Assembly (NCBI RefSeq): GCF_027596085.1
Contig: NC_072450.1
Coordinates: 32,868,554-32,932,553, forward strand
Length of the DNA: 64,000 nt
From: Anoplopoma fimbria
Lineage: Eukaryota; Chordata; Actinopteri; Perciformes; Anoplopomatidae
Direction: 5' to 3'
A model generated the notes under the pieces. The model worked only from the letters and a program-made list of their open reading frames with translations. It had not been told where the DNA came from and searched no databases. Made by a program: the position numbers and the translations under genes. Positions 1-16,170 of this stretch are shown one piece after another; position 1 is the stretch's first letter, and every line of letters begins with the position of its first letter.

Positions 1-379
1 CTGCACCAGGCAGGAGCTTCTCAGTACGTGGACCGTTTTTGAGCATTGTGCATTAGTGCATTAACCCAAGTACGGTACTTTTGTACATTTTTCTATGCTA
101 CTTTCTACTCCATAGTATTTCAGAAGGACATATTTTTGACTTTACTACATTGGTTTATAGTGAGTTAATGGAAAACTGTGCTTTGTTTCACCGTATATAT
201 TACACCAGCGACGCTATTAGAATGAATAAAATTAGCTCTATTGCATACCGCTACAACATTAAAATCAATAATAATAATAATCTAATTATAATTTGTCTGC
301 ACAACGACTGCTGTTGCTTTCATATTTTAAGTACATTTTCTTGATTTCACACTTACATAGGTTTTTTTTAAAATCGCAA
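1..379. other. No recognised feature
   Basis: AT-rich sequence with a short ATA/AAT run near 265-285. The open frame at 81-344 has no recognisable motif or splice context. The later stard5 exons are not visible here. Confidence 0.6.
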
Positions 380-2155
380 TATTAGTACTTTTACTTAAGT
401 AGTTTAGCTTCTCTGCACCGGCTCCCTGTTAAAGCAAGAAAATTATCTTAAATCCTTCTCCTCACCTACAAAGCTCTAACTGGCCAGGCACCGTCTTATC
501 TTAAGGAACTTATAGTTCCATATTACCCAACTAGAGAGCTGCGCTCCATCAATGCAGGGTTACTTGTGGTTCCTAGAGTATGTAAAAGTTAGGATGGTTC
601 AGCCAGAGCCTTCAGTTATCAGGCTGGTTCTTCTGTGGAACTGGTTCAGGTATAGTTAGTTTCAGGTTTATAGTTAGGACTGGTTCAGACTACAGTTACC
701 ACTGGTTCAAGTCTATAGCAGGTTTATAGTTACTGGTTCCTATATAGTTTTTGATAGGGGTTTATAGTTAGGACTGGTTCAGGTTTATAGTTAGGACTGG
801 TTCAGGTTTATAGTTAGGACTGGTTCAGGTCTATAGTTAGGACTGGTTCAGGTAGTTATAGTTAGGACTGGTTCAGGTTTATAGTTAGGGCTGGTTCAGG
901 TTTATAGTTAGGACTGGTTCAGGTTTATAGTTAGGACTGGTTCAGGTTTATAGTTAGGACTGGTTCAGGTTTATAGTTAGGACTGGTTCAGGTTTATAGT
1001 TAGGACTGGTTCAGGTCTATAGTTAGGACTGGTTCAGGTCTATAGTTAGGGCTGGTTCAGGTTTATAGTTAGGACTGGTTCAGGTTTATAGTTAGGGCTG
1101 GTTCAGGTCTATAGTTAGGACTGGTTCAGGTCTATAGTTAGGGCTGGTTCAGGTCTATAGTTGGACTGGTTCAGGTCTATAGTTAGGGCTGGTTCAGGTT
1201 TATAGTTAGGACTGGTTCAGGTTTATAGTTAGGACTGGTTCAGGTTTATAGTTAGGGCTGGTTCAGGTTTATAGTTAGGACTGGTTCAGGTTTATAGTTA
1301 GGACTGGTTCAGGTTTATAGTTAGGACTGGTTCAGGTTTATAGTTAGGGCTGGTTCAGGTTTATAGTTAGGGCTGGTTCAGGTTTATAGTTAGGACTGGT
1401 TCAGGTTTATAGTTAGGACTGGTTCAGGTCTATAGTTAGGGCTGGTTCAGGTCTATAGTTAGGACTGGTTCAGGTTTATAGTTAGGACTGGTTCAGGTCT
1501 ATAGTTAGGGCTGGTTCAGGTTGGCCTTGGTCCAGCCCCTAGATATGCTGCTATATGCCTAGACTGCCGGGGACTACCTAGGATACACTGAGCTCCTCTC
1601 TCCTCTTCTCTCCCTCCATCTTTATGTATTAATCTCCTATTTATGCACATTACGGATTTCGCTTCTTTACCAAAGTATTTGTGCTTTCTCGCCTCGCAGG
1701 TTTCCATGAATCGTGGTTATATCTGGACCGTAGTCGTGCCTCCTGCTGTGGCCCTGCTGACACCCACTGCTACTACCACTATTATTATTAGTCACATTAC
1801 TATTATTATTGCCTGTACTATTACGCTTATTGGCTTTGCTTCTACCCTGGAGTCTTTGTGCTTTCTCGCCTCGCAGGTTCCCAGGAATCGGGGTTATATT
1901 TGGACTGTCATCGTGCCACCTACTGAGGCCCTGCTGACACCCACTGCTACTACTATTATTATTAGTCACATTACTATTTATATTCCCTGTACTATTACTG
2001 CTCTTATCATTATTATACTATAATAATTGCAGCTTTTATTATAAGTAGTCATAATTTTAAGGACAGAGGATGTCGCATGTGTACAGATTGTAAAGCCCTC
2101 TGAGGCAAATTTAGAATTTGTGATTTTGGGCTATACAAAATAAACTGAATTGAAT
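380..2155 (+). mobile_element. L2-like non-LTR retrotransposon 3' end, interrupted by a minisatellite
   Basis: On the plus strand, 408-630 decodes with a few breaks to the end of a reverse transcriptase ORF (LHRLPVKARKL, then LLTYKALTGQAPSYLKEL). This is typical of L2/CR1-type fish LINEs. The text after 1520 (cagcccctagatatgctgct, then actgccgggg) resembles the 3' UTR of the same class. The element ends near 2155 with a polyadenylation-like aaataaactgaattgaatga tail. The part between is a 23-bp tandem repeat. The element is degenerate and cannot encode protein. Confidence 0.65.
636..1519 (+). repeat. 23-bp minisatellite inside the LINE fragment
   Basis: About 38 tandem copies of a 23-bp unit (aggactggttcaggtttata plus gtt). 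The variants are mainly gga/ggg and ttta/tcta. The first degenerate units (640-760) merge with the LINE sequence (ggctggttcttctgtggaac), so the repeat probably grew out of the element's own sequence. Confidence 0.9.
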
Positions 2156-2450
2156 GATCAAAGTACTTCTTCCATCAATGACACTGGCTCGACACTTTTA
2201 TTATCAGAGGCGTCTGAGTCAGAACCTCTCATTATAGGATATATAGGATATAGGTTTTTAAACAGTTTTGTTCCCATTCGAAGCAACTAATACGTTAGGA
2301 CACCTGGTGCAGCTTTAAAATAACTCAGACAACTTTGATTAAAAATCAAAAAGAAACATGTCTGCTGTATGGCGTGAAACATGGGTTTAGATATTCAGTG
2401 TGATCGTGACAAAACATCCTGTAATCAGAAAAGAGAAATTAGCAACACAC

Positions 2451-5400
2451 CTCTGTGATTTGCTCCAAAAGCCCGAACTTTTTGACATTATTGTCCCACT
2501 TGACTCGGAGCCCATTGGGTACTGGCTTCAGACACTCCCACACTTTCTCTGGGCTGCCGTTGACAACCCCCTCCCCCTTATAACTGCAGAGGAACATAGA
2601 CGAGGACATGGTCAGGAGAGCAGCTTATAGGGCATCACTGCTGTCAGTTACATGCATCAGATAAACAGATAAACACTAACTAATGATGTTTACTAATTGA
2701 AAGCGTATTTCTTTTTTTTCTTTTATAACAAGTTGTGTAATATGAAATAATTACTTTAATAACCATATATTGTATTTTAGCTGATAAAAGAGACAATAGC
2801 ACACTTACCTATTTACTGTTTATTGTAATGATTACAAAATGTATGTGTAAACATTTAAGAAATAGTTTTTTAATTTAATTACCAGAAACAAATGAATAAC
2901 CCTTCTATCTAAATAAGCTTTATAGATGCTTTACAAAGTATTTATTAACCATTAAACCAGACATTTCAACATCAGTATCAACTTTACATAAATGACTTAC
3001 AAACCATTAATTAAACATTAAGAGTGTAACATAAAATAAAAGAAATGATGGCATTACTACTACTACTACTACTAATAATAATAATAATAATAATAAGCGT
3101 TAATAATTGTAATTGAATTGTTTGTTACAGTAAATTAACTATTATTGTAGCTTACTTAGCATTTAATTTAACAGTTATAATGAGGGTTATTATAAAGTGT
3201 CACCAGGAAATAATAGCTACAAATCATGACTTAAGTCTGCCATGAAAACAAGAACATTGGGTCTGTCATTTAACTACCCGTCTGTCATTTAACTACCCGT
3301 CTGTCATTTAACTACCCGTCTGTCATTTAACTACCCGTCTGTCATTTAACTACCCGTCTGTCATTTAACTACCCGTCTGTCATTTGATGCATGTTAAAAA
3401 ACCGACACTGGTATCGGTACATTCATAAGTACATTTAGATATTTTACATAGTTAAGAAAGCCAAGTTTAAGTAAAGTATGAAAAAATGTAAGTGATGAGT
3501 TGTGATATTGAACACAGAGCCATGTTTCATTATTTTCCCTGTCGCTCATTCATCATTCATAATTCAAAGCACTCATTCATCTTTTAAGAAAAAAGAAAGT
3601 GGCATTTGTCGTTTATTGCAGCATGTGACCAATCACAAACATGCTGTCAGTACATTGGCATATATTTGAAGTCAAAGTCAAACTAAATTAGACAAATAAG
3701 AAGTGTTGCAAAGTCCATATGTCAACATTTATTGAAAGACGATTCACATAATCGACTCCAAAAAATAACACGTTTTATCGAACAAAATATTCAGCTTCAA
3801 GCCGTATTTCTTGGTTTTAAAAGATAAATAAATCTAAGTTCATGGAATAGTTCTGGCTCATCAGCACAAATAACACTGCTGCTTGAATGGTTTAATGATC
3901 CGTGGATCTACAGCCTGCACCTACCGAATGAATGAGTGATGAACTGATTTAATACACCCATCTGTAAAAATGTTTTTCTATAGAAAGAATCATAATCAAT
4001 TTTTTTTTTTTTTTAAATCAGTGAATTTACGTTTCTTTCACCCCTCATACATTCTCTCACAGCTCTGCGTATTGTGTTATCTCATGTGATGTGTTGTTAT
4101 CTACATGTGATGTGATGTGTTGTGTTATCTACATGTGATGTGTTGTTATCTACATGTGATGTGTTGTGTTATCTACATGTGATGTGTTGTGTTATCTACA
4201 TGTGATGTATTGTTATCTACATGTGATGTGTTGTGTTATCTACATGTGATGTGTTGTGTTATCTACATGTGATGTGTTGTGTTATCTACATGTGATGTGT
4301 TATCTACATGTGATGTGTTGTGTTATCTACATGTGATGTGTTGTGTTATCTACATGTGATGTGTTGTTATCTACATGTGATGTGATGTGATGTGTTATCT
4401 ACATGTGATGTGTTGTGTTATCTACATGTGATGTGTTGTGTTATCTACATGTGATGTGTTGTGTTATCTACATGTGATGTGTTGTGTTATCTACATGTGA
4501 TGTGTTGTGTTATCTACATGTGATGTGTTGTGTTATCTACATGTGATGTGTTGTGTTATCTACATGTGATGTGTTGTTATCTACATGTGATGTGTTGTGT
4601 TATCTACATGTGATGTGTTGTGTTATCTACATGTGATGTGTTGTGTTATCTACATGTGATGTGTTATCTACATGTGATGTGTTGTGTTATCTACATGTGA
4701 TGTGTTGTGTTATCTACATGTGATGTGTTGTGTTATCTACATGTGATGTGTTGTTATCTACATGTGATGTGTTGTGTTATCTACATGTGATGTGTTGTGT
4801 TATCTACATGTGATGTGTTATCTACATGTGATGTGTTATCTACATGTGATGTGTTGTGTTATCTACATGTGATGTGTTATCTACATGTGATGTGTTGTGT
4901 TATCTACATGTGATGTGTTGTTATCTACATGTGATGTGTTGTGTTATCTACATGTGATGTGTTATCTACATCTACATGTGTTGTGTTATCTACATGTGAT
5001 GTGTGTTATCTACATGTGATGTGTTGTGTTATCTACATGTGATGTGTTGTTATCTACATGTGATGTGTTGTGTTATCTACATGTGATGTGTTGTGTGATG
5101 TGTTATCTACATGTGATTGTGTTATCTACATGTGATGTGTTGTGTTATCTACATGTGATGTGTTGTGTTATCTACATGTGATGTGTGTTATCTACATGTG
5201 ATGTTATCTACATGTGATGTGTTATCTACATGTGATGTGTTGTGTTATCTACATGTGATGTGTTGTGTTATCTACATGTGATGTGTTGTGTTATCTACAT
5301 GTGATGTGTTGTGTTATCTACATGTGATGTGATGTGTTGTGTTATCTACATGTGTTGTGTTATCTACATGTGATGTGTTGTGTTATCTACATGTGATGTG

Positions 5401-7968
5401 TTGTGTTATCTACATGTGATGTGTTGTGTTATCTACATGTGATGTGTTGTGTTATCTACATGTGATGTGATGTGTTATCTACATGTGATGTGTTGTGTTA
5501 TCTACATGTGATGTGATGTGTTATCTACATGTGATGTGTTGTGTTATCTACATGTGATGTGTTATCTACATGTGATGTGTTGTGTTATCTACATGTGATG
5601 TGTTGTGTTATCTACATGTGATGTATTGTTATCTACATGTGATGTGTTGTGTTATCTACATGTGATGTGTTATCTACATGTGATGTGTGTTATCTACATG
5701 TGATGTGTGTTATCTACATGTGATGTGTTGTGTTATCTACATGTGATGTGTTGTGTTATCTACATGTGATGTGTTGTGTTATCTACATGTGATGTGTTGT
5801 GTTATCTACATGTGATGTGATGTGTTATCTACATGTGATGTGTTGTGTTATCTACATGTGTGTTGTGTTATCATGTGATGTGATGTGTTGTGTTATCTAC
5901 ATGTGATGTGTTGTGTTATCTACATGTGATGTGTTGTGTTATCTACATGTGATGTGTTGTGTTATCTACATGTGATGTGTTGTGTTATCTACATGTGATG
6001 TGTTGTGTTATCTACATGTGATGTGTTGTTATCTACATGTGATGTGTTGTGTTATCTACATGTGATGTGATGTGTTATCTACATGTGATGTGTTGTGTTA
6101 TCTACATGTGATGTGTTGTGTTATCTACATGTGATGTGTTGTGTTATCTACATGTGATGTGTTGTGTTATCTACATGTGATGTGTTGTGTTATCTACATG
6201 TGATGTGTTGTGTTATCTACATGTGAAGATGAGAAAGAATAAAAGTTGTCTTCCTCACACATTCCCGGGGAACTCTGAAGAGGGACGCCAAGACACAACC
6301 ACGTCATTCTGCCAAAGGAAACAGAGGTTACGGTGAGCGGCGCTGACCTCGGCCTAGTGACGGCGCTGCTAAACACACACACACACACGTCAGAACAAAC
6401 AGGTCAAAGGTCAAAGGTCGTGACCGTCAGCCATCATGGAGCAGAGGAACCAGGTTAAAGAGACACACTGTATGCAGACGATGACATGGTGAGAGAGAGA
6501 GGAGGAGGAGGAGCAGGAGGAGGAGAGGAGAGGAGCAGAGAGGAGCAGGAGGAGGAGCAGGAGAGGAGCAGGAGGAGGAGGAGAAAAGAAGAGGAGCAGG
6601 AGGAGGAGGAGGAGAAGAGGAGCAGGAGCAGGAAGAGGAGAAGAGAAACAGGAGGAGGAGAAGAGGAGCAGGAGGAGGAGGAGGAGGAGCAGGAGGAGAA
6701 GAGGAGCAGGAGAGGAGAAGAGGAGCAGGAGGAGGAGGAGGAGAAGAGGAGCAGGAGCAGGAGCAGGAGGAGAAGAGGAGCAGGGCAGGAGGAGGTGGAG
6801 GAGGAGGAGGAGCAGGAGAGGAGAGGAGCAGGAGGAGAAGAGGAGCAGGAGCAGGAGGAGGAGGAGGAGGAGCAGGTGGAGGAGAGGAGGAGCAGGAGAG
6901 AGGAGGAGAGGAGGAGCAGGAAGGAGAAGAGGAGCAGGAGGAGGTGGAGGAGAGGAGGAGCAGGAGGAGGAGAGGACGAGCAGGAGGAGGAGGAGAAGCA
7001 GGAGGAGGAGGAGCAGGAGGAGGAGGAGAAGAGGAGCAGGAGGAGGAGAAGAGGAGCAGGAGGAGGAGGAGGAGAGGAGGAGGAGCAGGGAGAAGAGGAG
7101 CAGGAGGAGGAGGAGAAGAGGAGCAGGAGAGGAGAAGAGGAGCAGGAGGAGGAGAGAGGAGCAGGAGGAGGAGGAGAAGAGGAGCAGGAGGAGGAGGAGA
7201 GAGGAGGAGGGAGGAGGAGAGGAGGAGGAGGAGGAGGAGGAGAGAGGAGAGGAGCAGGAGGAGAGAGAGAGAGCAGGAGGAGGAAGAGGGAGCAGGAGCA
7301 GGAGGAGCAGGAGAAGAGGAGCAGGAGGAGAAGAGGAGCAGGAGCAGGAGAAGAGGAGCAGGAGGAGAGGAGCAGGAGAAGAGGAGCAGGAGGAGAGGAG
7401 GAGGAGGGAGGAGAGGAGGAGCAGGAGGAGGAGAAGAGGAGCAGGAGGAGGAGGAGAAGAGGAGCAGGAGCAGGAGAAGAGGAGAGGAGGAGGAGGGAGA
7501 AGAGGAGCAGGAGGAGGAGGAGAAGAGGAGCAGGAGAAGAGGAGCAGGAGGAGAGGAGAGAGGAGGAGGAGGAGGAGAGGAGAGCAGGAGGAGAGGAGCA
7601 GGGAAGAGGAGCAGGAGGGAGAAGAGGAGCAGGAGCAGGAGAAGAGAGCAGGAGCAGGAGGAGGAGGAGAAGAGGAGAGGAGAAGAGGAGCAGGAGGAGG
7701 AGGAGAAGAGGAGCAGGAGGCAGGAGAGAGAGGAGCAGGAGGGAGGAGAGGAGCAGGAGGAGCAGGAGGAGCAGGAGTCACCAGAGGAGCAGTGTCAGGT
7801 GTCTCCTCTGACGTCACGTGTGTTCTGGCCACGTGTCCGCCTCACCTGCTGTGACGTCACTCCTCCTCGGACACTTACCGACCTCTTGCAGACCTTCCAG
7901 CCGGCCTCGTCGGTCCGGTAGCCCAGCAGACAGTCTCCCACCGCCCGGGCCCTCTGCTCGTACTCCAT
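2451..7968 (-). CDS. stard5: StAR-related lipid transfer protein 5, exons 1-3 (3' part outside window)
   Basis: Three exons read on the minus strand join in phase. Exon 1 is 7968-7879 (MEYEQRARAV start, then LLGYRTDEAGWKVCKRS, donor gtaagt). Exon 2 is 6308-6259 (NDVVVSWRPSSEFPGN, donor gtgagg). Exon 3 is 2583-2451 (YKGEGVVNGSPEKVWECLKP, later GLRVKWDNNV, donor gtgtgt). Together they give about the first 90 residues of a START domain and align without gaps to my memory of human STARD5 (GNLYRGEGIVYGTLEEVWDC). STARD5 is a soluble cytosolic carrier of cholesterol and bile acids of about 210 residues. The remaining exons, which complete the lipid pocket, should lie left of position 1. The gene is the downstream neighbour of tmc3 in the same orientation, as in human 15q25. 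Both introns are inflated by tandem repeats. Confidence 0.9.
3258..3390. repeat. 19-bp tandem repeat, 7 copies
   Basis: Seven nearly perfect copies of gtctgtcatttaactaccc within stard5 intron 2. Confidence 0.93.
4066..6226. repeat. Large ~22-bp minisatellite (tctacatgtgatgtgttgtg family)
   Basis: About 2.1 kb of head-to-tail units based on gtgttatctacatgtgatgt. Length variants arise by loss or gain of gttgt or gatgt blocks (about 15, 17, 20 and 22 bp). Every unit carries the palindrome acatgt. The array lies wholly within stard5 intron 2 and stops about 32 bp before exon 2 on the genomic map, that is just after the exon 2 donor in transcript terms. Confidence 0.95.
6401..6420 (+). promoter_or_regulatory. 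Candidate DR1 nuclear-receptor element in stard5 intron 1
   Basis: Three consecutive half-sites separated by one A: AGGTCA, A, AGGTCA, A, AGGTCG. A direct repeat with one-base spacing is the classical PPAR/RXR or HNF4 site. It lies about 90 bp upstream of exon 2 on the transcript. Whether it is bound is inference; short direct repeats also occur by chance. Confidence 0.4.
6490..7790. repeat. Polypurine (GGA/GCA-rich) minisatellite in stard5 intron 1
   Basis: About 1.3 kb in which the plus strand is almost only A and G with regular single C bases. Units are built from aggagcaggaggaggagaag. It reads open on both strands (Glu/Arg/Gly-rich on plus; Ser/Leu/Pro-rich on minus) simply because it lacks T on the plus strand, so the long ORFs here are not genes. 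Such tracts can adopt triplex or G-quadruplex forms and are hard to assemble. Confidence 0.95.
7809..7859. promoter_or_regulatory. Two CRE palindromes just inside stard5 intron 1
   Basis: TGACGTCA occurs at 7809-7816 and again at 7852-7859, the latter about 20 bp past the exon 1 donor. The first overlaps a CACGTG E-box (7815-7820), and a second CACGTG lies close by (~7830). TGACGTCA is the consensus site for CREB/ATF factors. Position next to exon 1 suggests a promoter-proximal role for stard5; this is inference. Confidence 0.5.
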
Positions 7969-8205
7969 GCTAGCCTGTTAGCCTGTTAGCTTAGCACAGC
8001 CGCTGCTACAGCTAGCGTTAGCACAATGAATGAATGAACCGAGCTAATGTGAGCTAACGGGGCTAACGGGGCATCCTCCACCGACACAGACTGACACAGA
8101 CTGACACAGACCGGCTCAGGTGGACGTGCAGACGGCTCCTGTGTGTCTCCTCCTGTCTCCTGTCTGTCTCCTGTCCTCAGGTGGACGTGTCCCTCGTTGT
8201 AGTTT

Positions 8206-8545
8206 CTCGGTCCTTCAGAAGAAAAGTGACTTCCGGCTCAGCTTTTCAGAATAAAAGCTGGTCTCTCACACCGACGCGTTCATGAACACGTACCACTATT
8301 GTAACGTTTTCATTGCGTTATTCATTTATTCAGTGACCCCATGAGGAACATTTCTGTTGTTTCTGTCCACACAGCAGAACATTTATGTCAGCGTAAAGTA
8401 CCATGTGTCTTATTTTGAATGGACACAGCGCCTGATGACGTCACGCACCTGCAGCTGGAGTCCTCGCATGTTTGGCCGCACAGACACCTGGGAAATGTAG
8501 TGTTCACCTCACTCCATCCGAGAGGCAGCTTGTTCAATGTATGTG
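8206..8545. repeat. Direct duplication, copy 1 (upstream of stard5)
   Basis: From tctcggtccttcagaa to gttcaatgtatgtgta this segment is repeated at 8768-9073 in the same orientation with few differences. The second copy lacks some short pieces, for example part of the sequence just after tccttcagaa. Each copy runs directly into a TA-repeat block. Confidence 0.85.
8436..8443. promoter_or_regulatory. CRE palindrome TGACGTCA (duplication copy 1)
   Basis: Perfect CREB/ATF consensus palindrome about 470 bp upstream of the stard5 start codon. It is duplicated at 8969-8976 with its flanks (cctgatgacgtcacgcacct). Confidence 0.5.
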
Positions 8546-8766
8546 TACTATATATATATATATATATTATATATATATATATATATATATGAATATATAT
8601 ATATAATAATATATATATATATTATATATAATTTATATTTATATCTATATATATGTATATATATATATAATATATAATATATATATATATTATATATCTA
8701 TATATATATTATATATAATATATATATATATATTATATGGATATATATATATTTATATATATATAG
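8546..8766. repeat. (TA)n-rich block 1
   Basis: Imperfect TA dinucleotide tract with occasional TTA, ATG and TCT interruptions, lying between the two duplicated segments. Confidence 0.93.
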
Positions 8767-8767
8767 T

Positions 8768-9073
8768 AGTTTCTCGGTCCTTCAGAATATATAATAGCTT
8801 TATATAGCTGGTATACGCGTTCATGAACACGTACCATATTGTAACGTTTTCATTGCGTTATTCATTTATTCAGTATGAGGAACATTTATGTTGTTTCTGT
8901 CCACACAGCAGAACATTTATGTCAGCGTAAAGTACCATGTGTCTTATTTGAATGGACACAGCGCCTGATGACGTCACGCACCTGCAGCTGGAGTCCTCGC
9001 ATGTTTGGCCGCACAGACACCTGGGAAATGTAGTGTTCAACTCCATCCGAGAGGCAGCTTGTTCAATGTATGT
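8768..9073. repeat. Direct duplication, copy 2 (upstream of stard5)
   Basis: Second copy of 8206-8545, beginning after the first TA block and keeping the gttcatgaacacgtacca, cagcgcctgatgacgtca and aggcagcttgttcaatg stretches. It has small deletions compared with copy 1. It may be a true tandem duplication or an uncollapsed haplotype around a hard-to-assemble TA repeat. Confidence 0.8.
8969..8976. promoter_or_regulatory. CRE palindrome TGACGTCA (duplication copy 2)
   Basis: Same motif and flanks as 8436-8443, carried by the duplicated segment about 1 kb upstream of stard5. Confidence 0.45.
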
Positions 9074-9352
<279 letters not shown>

Positions 9353-9859
9353 ATACTGCTCTCCTCCTCAAATACTTATTTCACTCAATCAAATGCAAAT
9401 CAATTCATAACTTTTATATAATGTGATTTTCTGGATTATTTCTTTTATATTCTGTCTCTCACTGTTAAAATAAACCTACCATAACAATTATAGATCGTTC
9501 ATTTCTTTGTCAGTGGGCAAACTTACAAAATCGGCAAGGGATCAAATAATTATTTCCCCCACTGTATATACATATATATAATAGATTCAGTGTGGTCTGG
9601 TTTCATTGTTATACACAATGCTACAATAACCCATTTCATTATCGGAGGTACATGAAGCTGTTTATGTTACAAAACCACGGACATCTCTGTGTGCTTTCAA
9701 AGCGTTGAAGCCTATTAACCCCTAGTAGTGTGTGTGTATATATATATATATATATATGTATATATCTTTGATACTCTGAGAAACATTTGAACAGAATACA
9801 TCATTTTTAGCAAAGATTTCATACATTGGAGCAGACAAGGTCATTCGATTCAACGACAT

Positions 9860-14874
<5,015 letters not shown>

Positions 14875-14974
14875 NNNNNNNNNNNNNNNNNNNNNNNNNN
14901 NNNNNNNNNNNNNNNNNNNNNNNNNNNNNNNNNNNNNNNNNNNNNNNNNNNNNNNNNNNNNNNNNNNNNNNNNN
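14875..14974. other. Assembly gap (100 N)
   Basis: Exactly 100 N, the conventional length for a gap of unknown size. It marks a scaffold join close to the broken end of tmc3. Confidence 0.99.
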
Positions 14975-15020
14975 CTGTCAGATGGATTGTAATGCATTGT
15001 GAGTTGATATATTCTCCTAG

Positions 15021-15780
15021 ATGCCGAGGAAGGACAACGCTCGACCCGGCAGATGCAGGCCAGATCAGTCCACCGAGTTTCAACAAACAGGTACCCAAAC
15101 AATACGCATATGGAATAAACATAAACTGTTTGTATAAGTTGTAAAAGTTTCATTAACTTGGTATCGTGTGTTGTCAGATGGTTGAAACGCCTCCACCATC
15201 CAGAAGGTTCTGGTCAATGGACCTCATGTTCTCCAGCTCAAAAGATGATTTGGACTACCAAATATTCACGTGTTCATTTTCTAGTGGCATACTTTAAACC
15301 TTAAATTAATTCAATTGATATCGTGTCATCAGGTTTCATCCGACACCACCACAACCAAGACGTTTCTAGATGGCGGATGATGCACCCTCCTGCTCACGTT
15401 CTCCAGCTGTACAGGTAGGGTATCTTTTCCCAACACACATGCACATCTATATAATACACTATGATTCATAAACCTTGTACTATGTGTCATTAGATGGCTG
15501 AAACACCTCCTCCAGCAAGACGGTTCTGGACAATGCACAATGCACCCACCCCTTTGCATTCTCCAGAGAAAAACGGTACGGTGCAGAGAAACCCAAATTC
15601 TGTTGTAATTTCAATAACTCATCCTGATTTGTAGAACTGAATATTCATGTTTTAATTATGAAATGACTGCACTGTTTGACATCATTTAAACTTGAATGAC
15701 TGAATCATGTGTCATCAAAACACAGACTATACCACAACCAAGAAACATCTGGAACATTGACTAAATAAGCAACAATCACA
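15021..15780 (+). repeat. Degenerate tandem array of exon-like units (unknown gene)
   Basis: At least four diverged units share a layout: a tgt(c)at-ag acceptor-like start, then codons reading roughly ETPPPARRFW, then a ttctccag stretch and sometimes a gt donor. They lie near 15170, 15325, 15485 and 15710, a spacing of about 155-225 bp. The best copy (15493-15573) reads MAETPPPARRFWTMHNAP. Another has a stop in place of Trp. A preceding candidate exon (15021-15090) starts with ATG and ends at gtaccc. Phases do not join cleanly. I do not recognise a family; it could be a decayed gene with duplicated exons. Confidence 0.4.
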
Positions 15781-15989
15781 GCTAATGTTACAAAAAGAAA
15801 CTCTGACAAAACTAGGTGACATGTTATTCTTGTGGTAAAAGACGGTCAAGAAATATTAGTAAAAACCAACAAACTAGACTGCTAAAACTCAAACTTGTGA
15901 TGTCATAGGGCATACAATCTGGAACTGCTTTATAGAGAATGAACTGGGAGAGATGTTATAGTTGACAATGGGTACATTTTTTATTTCAG

Positions 15990-16170
15990 AACAGAAAACA
16001 CAACCAATGTGGTCAGGCGGTCTATGTGAGAAAGACAGTTTCAATATTCAAGAAGGGAATGAAACAAAGCGAGGTTTATTATCGAAAATATCCGCAACAC
16101 TGACCAAGGTGAGGAATGAAGCACTTCCATCTCCAGTGAAGAATCAGCATTATAATGCAAAGCTTGAGGT
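15990..16170 (+). CDS. Candidate exon(s) of an unidentified plus-strand gene
   Basis: After a good acceptor (tttatttcag) the frame is open as EQKTQPMWSGGLCEKDSFNI, then QEGNETKRGLLSKISATLTK, and on through a possible internal donor (aaggtgagg at 16109) to LPSPVKNQHYNAKLE and a gtaaca donor. The composition looks like real protein, and the orientation is the same as the exon-like array just before it. No domain is recognised. It may belong to the same decayed or lineage-specific gene. Confidence 0.35.

Larger units (their letters stand above)
2584..6258 (-). other. stard5: stard5 intron 2
   Basis: This 3.7-kb intron separates exons 2 and 3. It is AT-rich and contains short ATT/ACT runs (3055-3100), a 19-bp tandem repeat at 3258-3390 and a large ~22-bp minisatellite at 4066-6226. 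I see no other coding sequence. The apparent plus-strand ORF at 2400-2630 lies mostly over exon 3 and is its antisense. Confidence 0.8.

Noticed and set aside
2400..2630. Plus-strand 76-aa ORF
   Set aside because: It overlaps stard5 exon 3 in antisense; the minus strand reads a clean START-domain exon with splice sites.
3258..5000. Possible CRISPR-like array of regular repeats
   Set aside because: Units are contiguous without unique spacers, in a vertebrate intron; these are mini- and microsatellites.
6411..7921. Long Ser/Leu/Pro-rich and Glu/Arg/Gly-rich ORFs on both strands
   Set aside because: The sequence is a purine-only tandem repeat lacking T on one strand, so stops are absent by composition. 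It is intronic to stard5.
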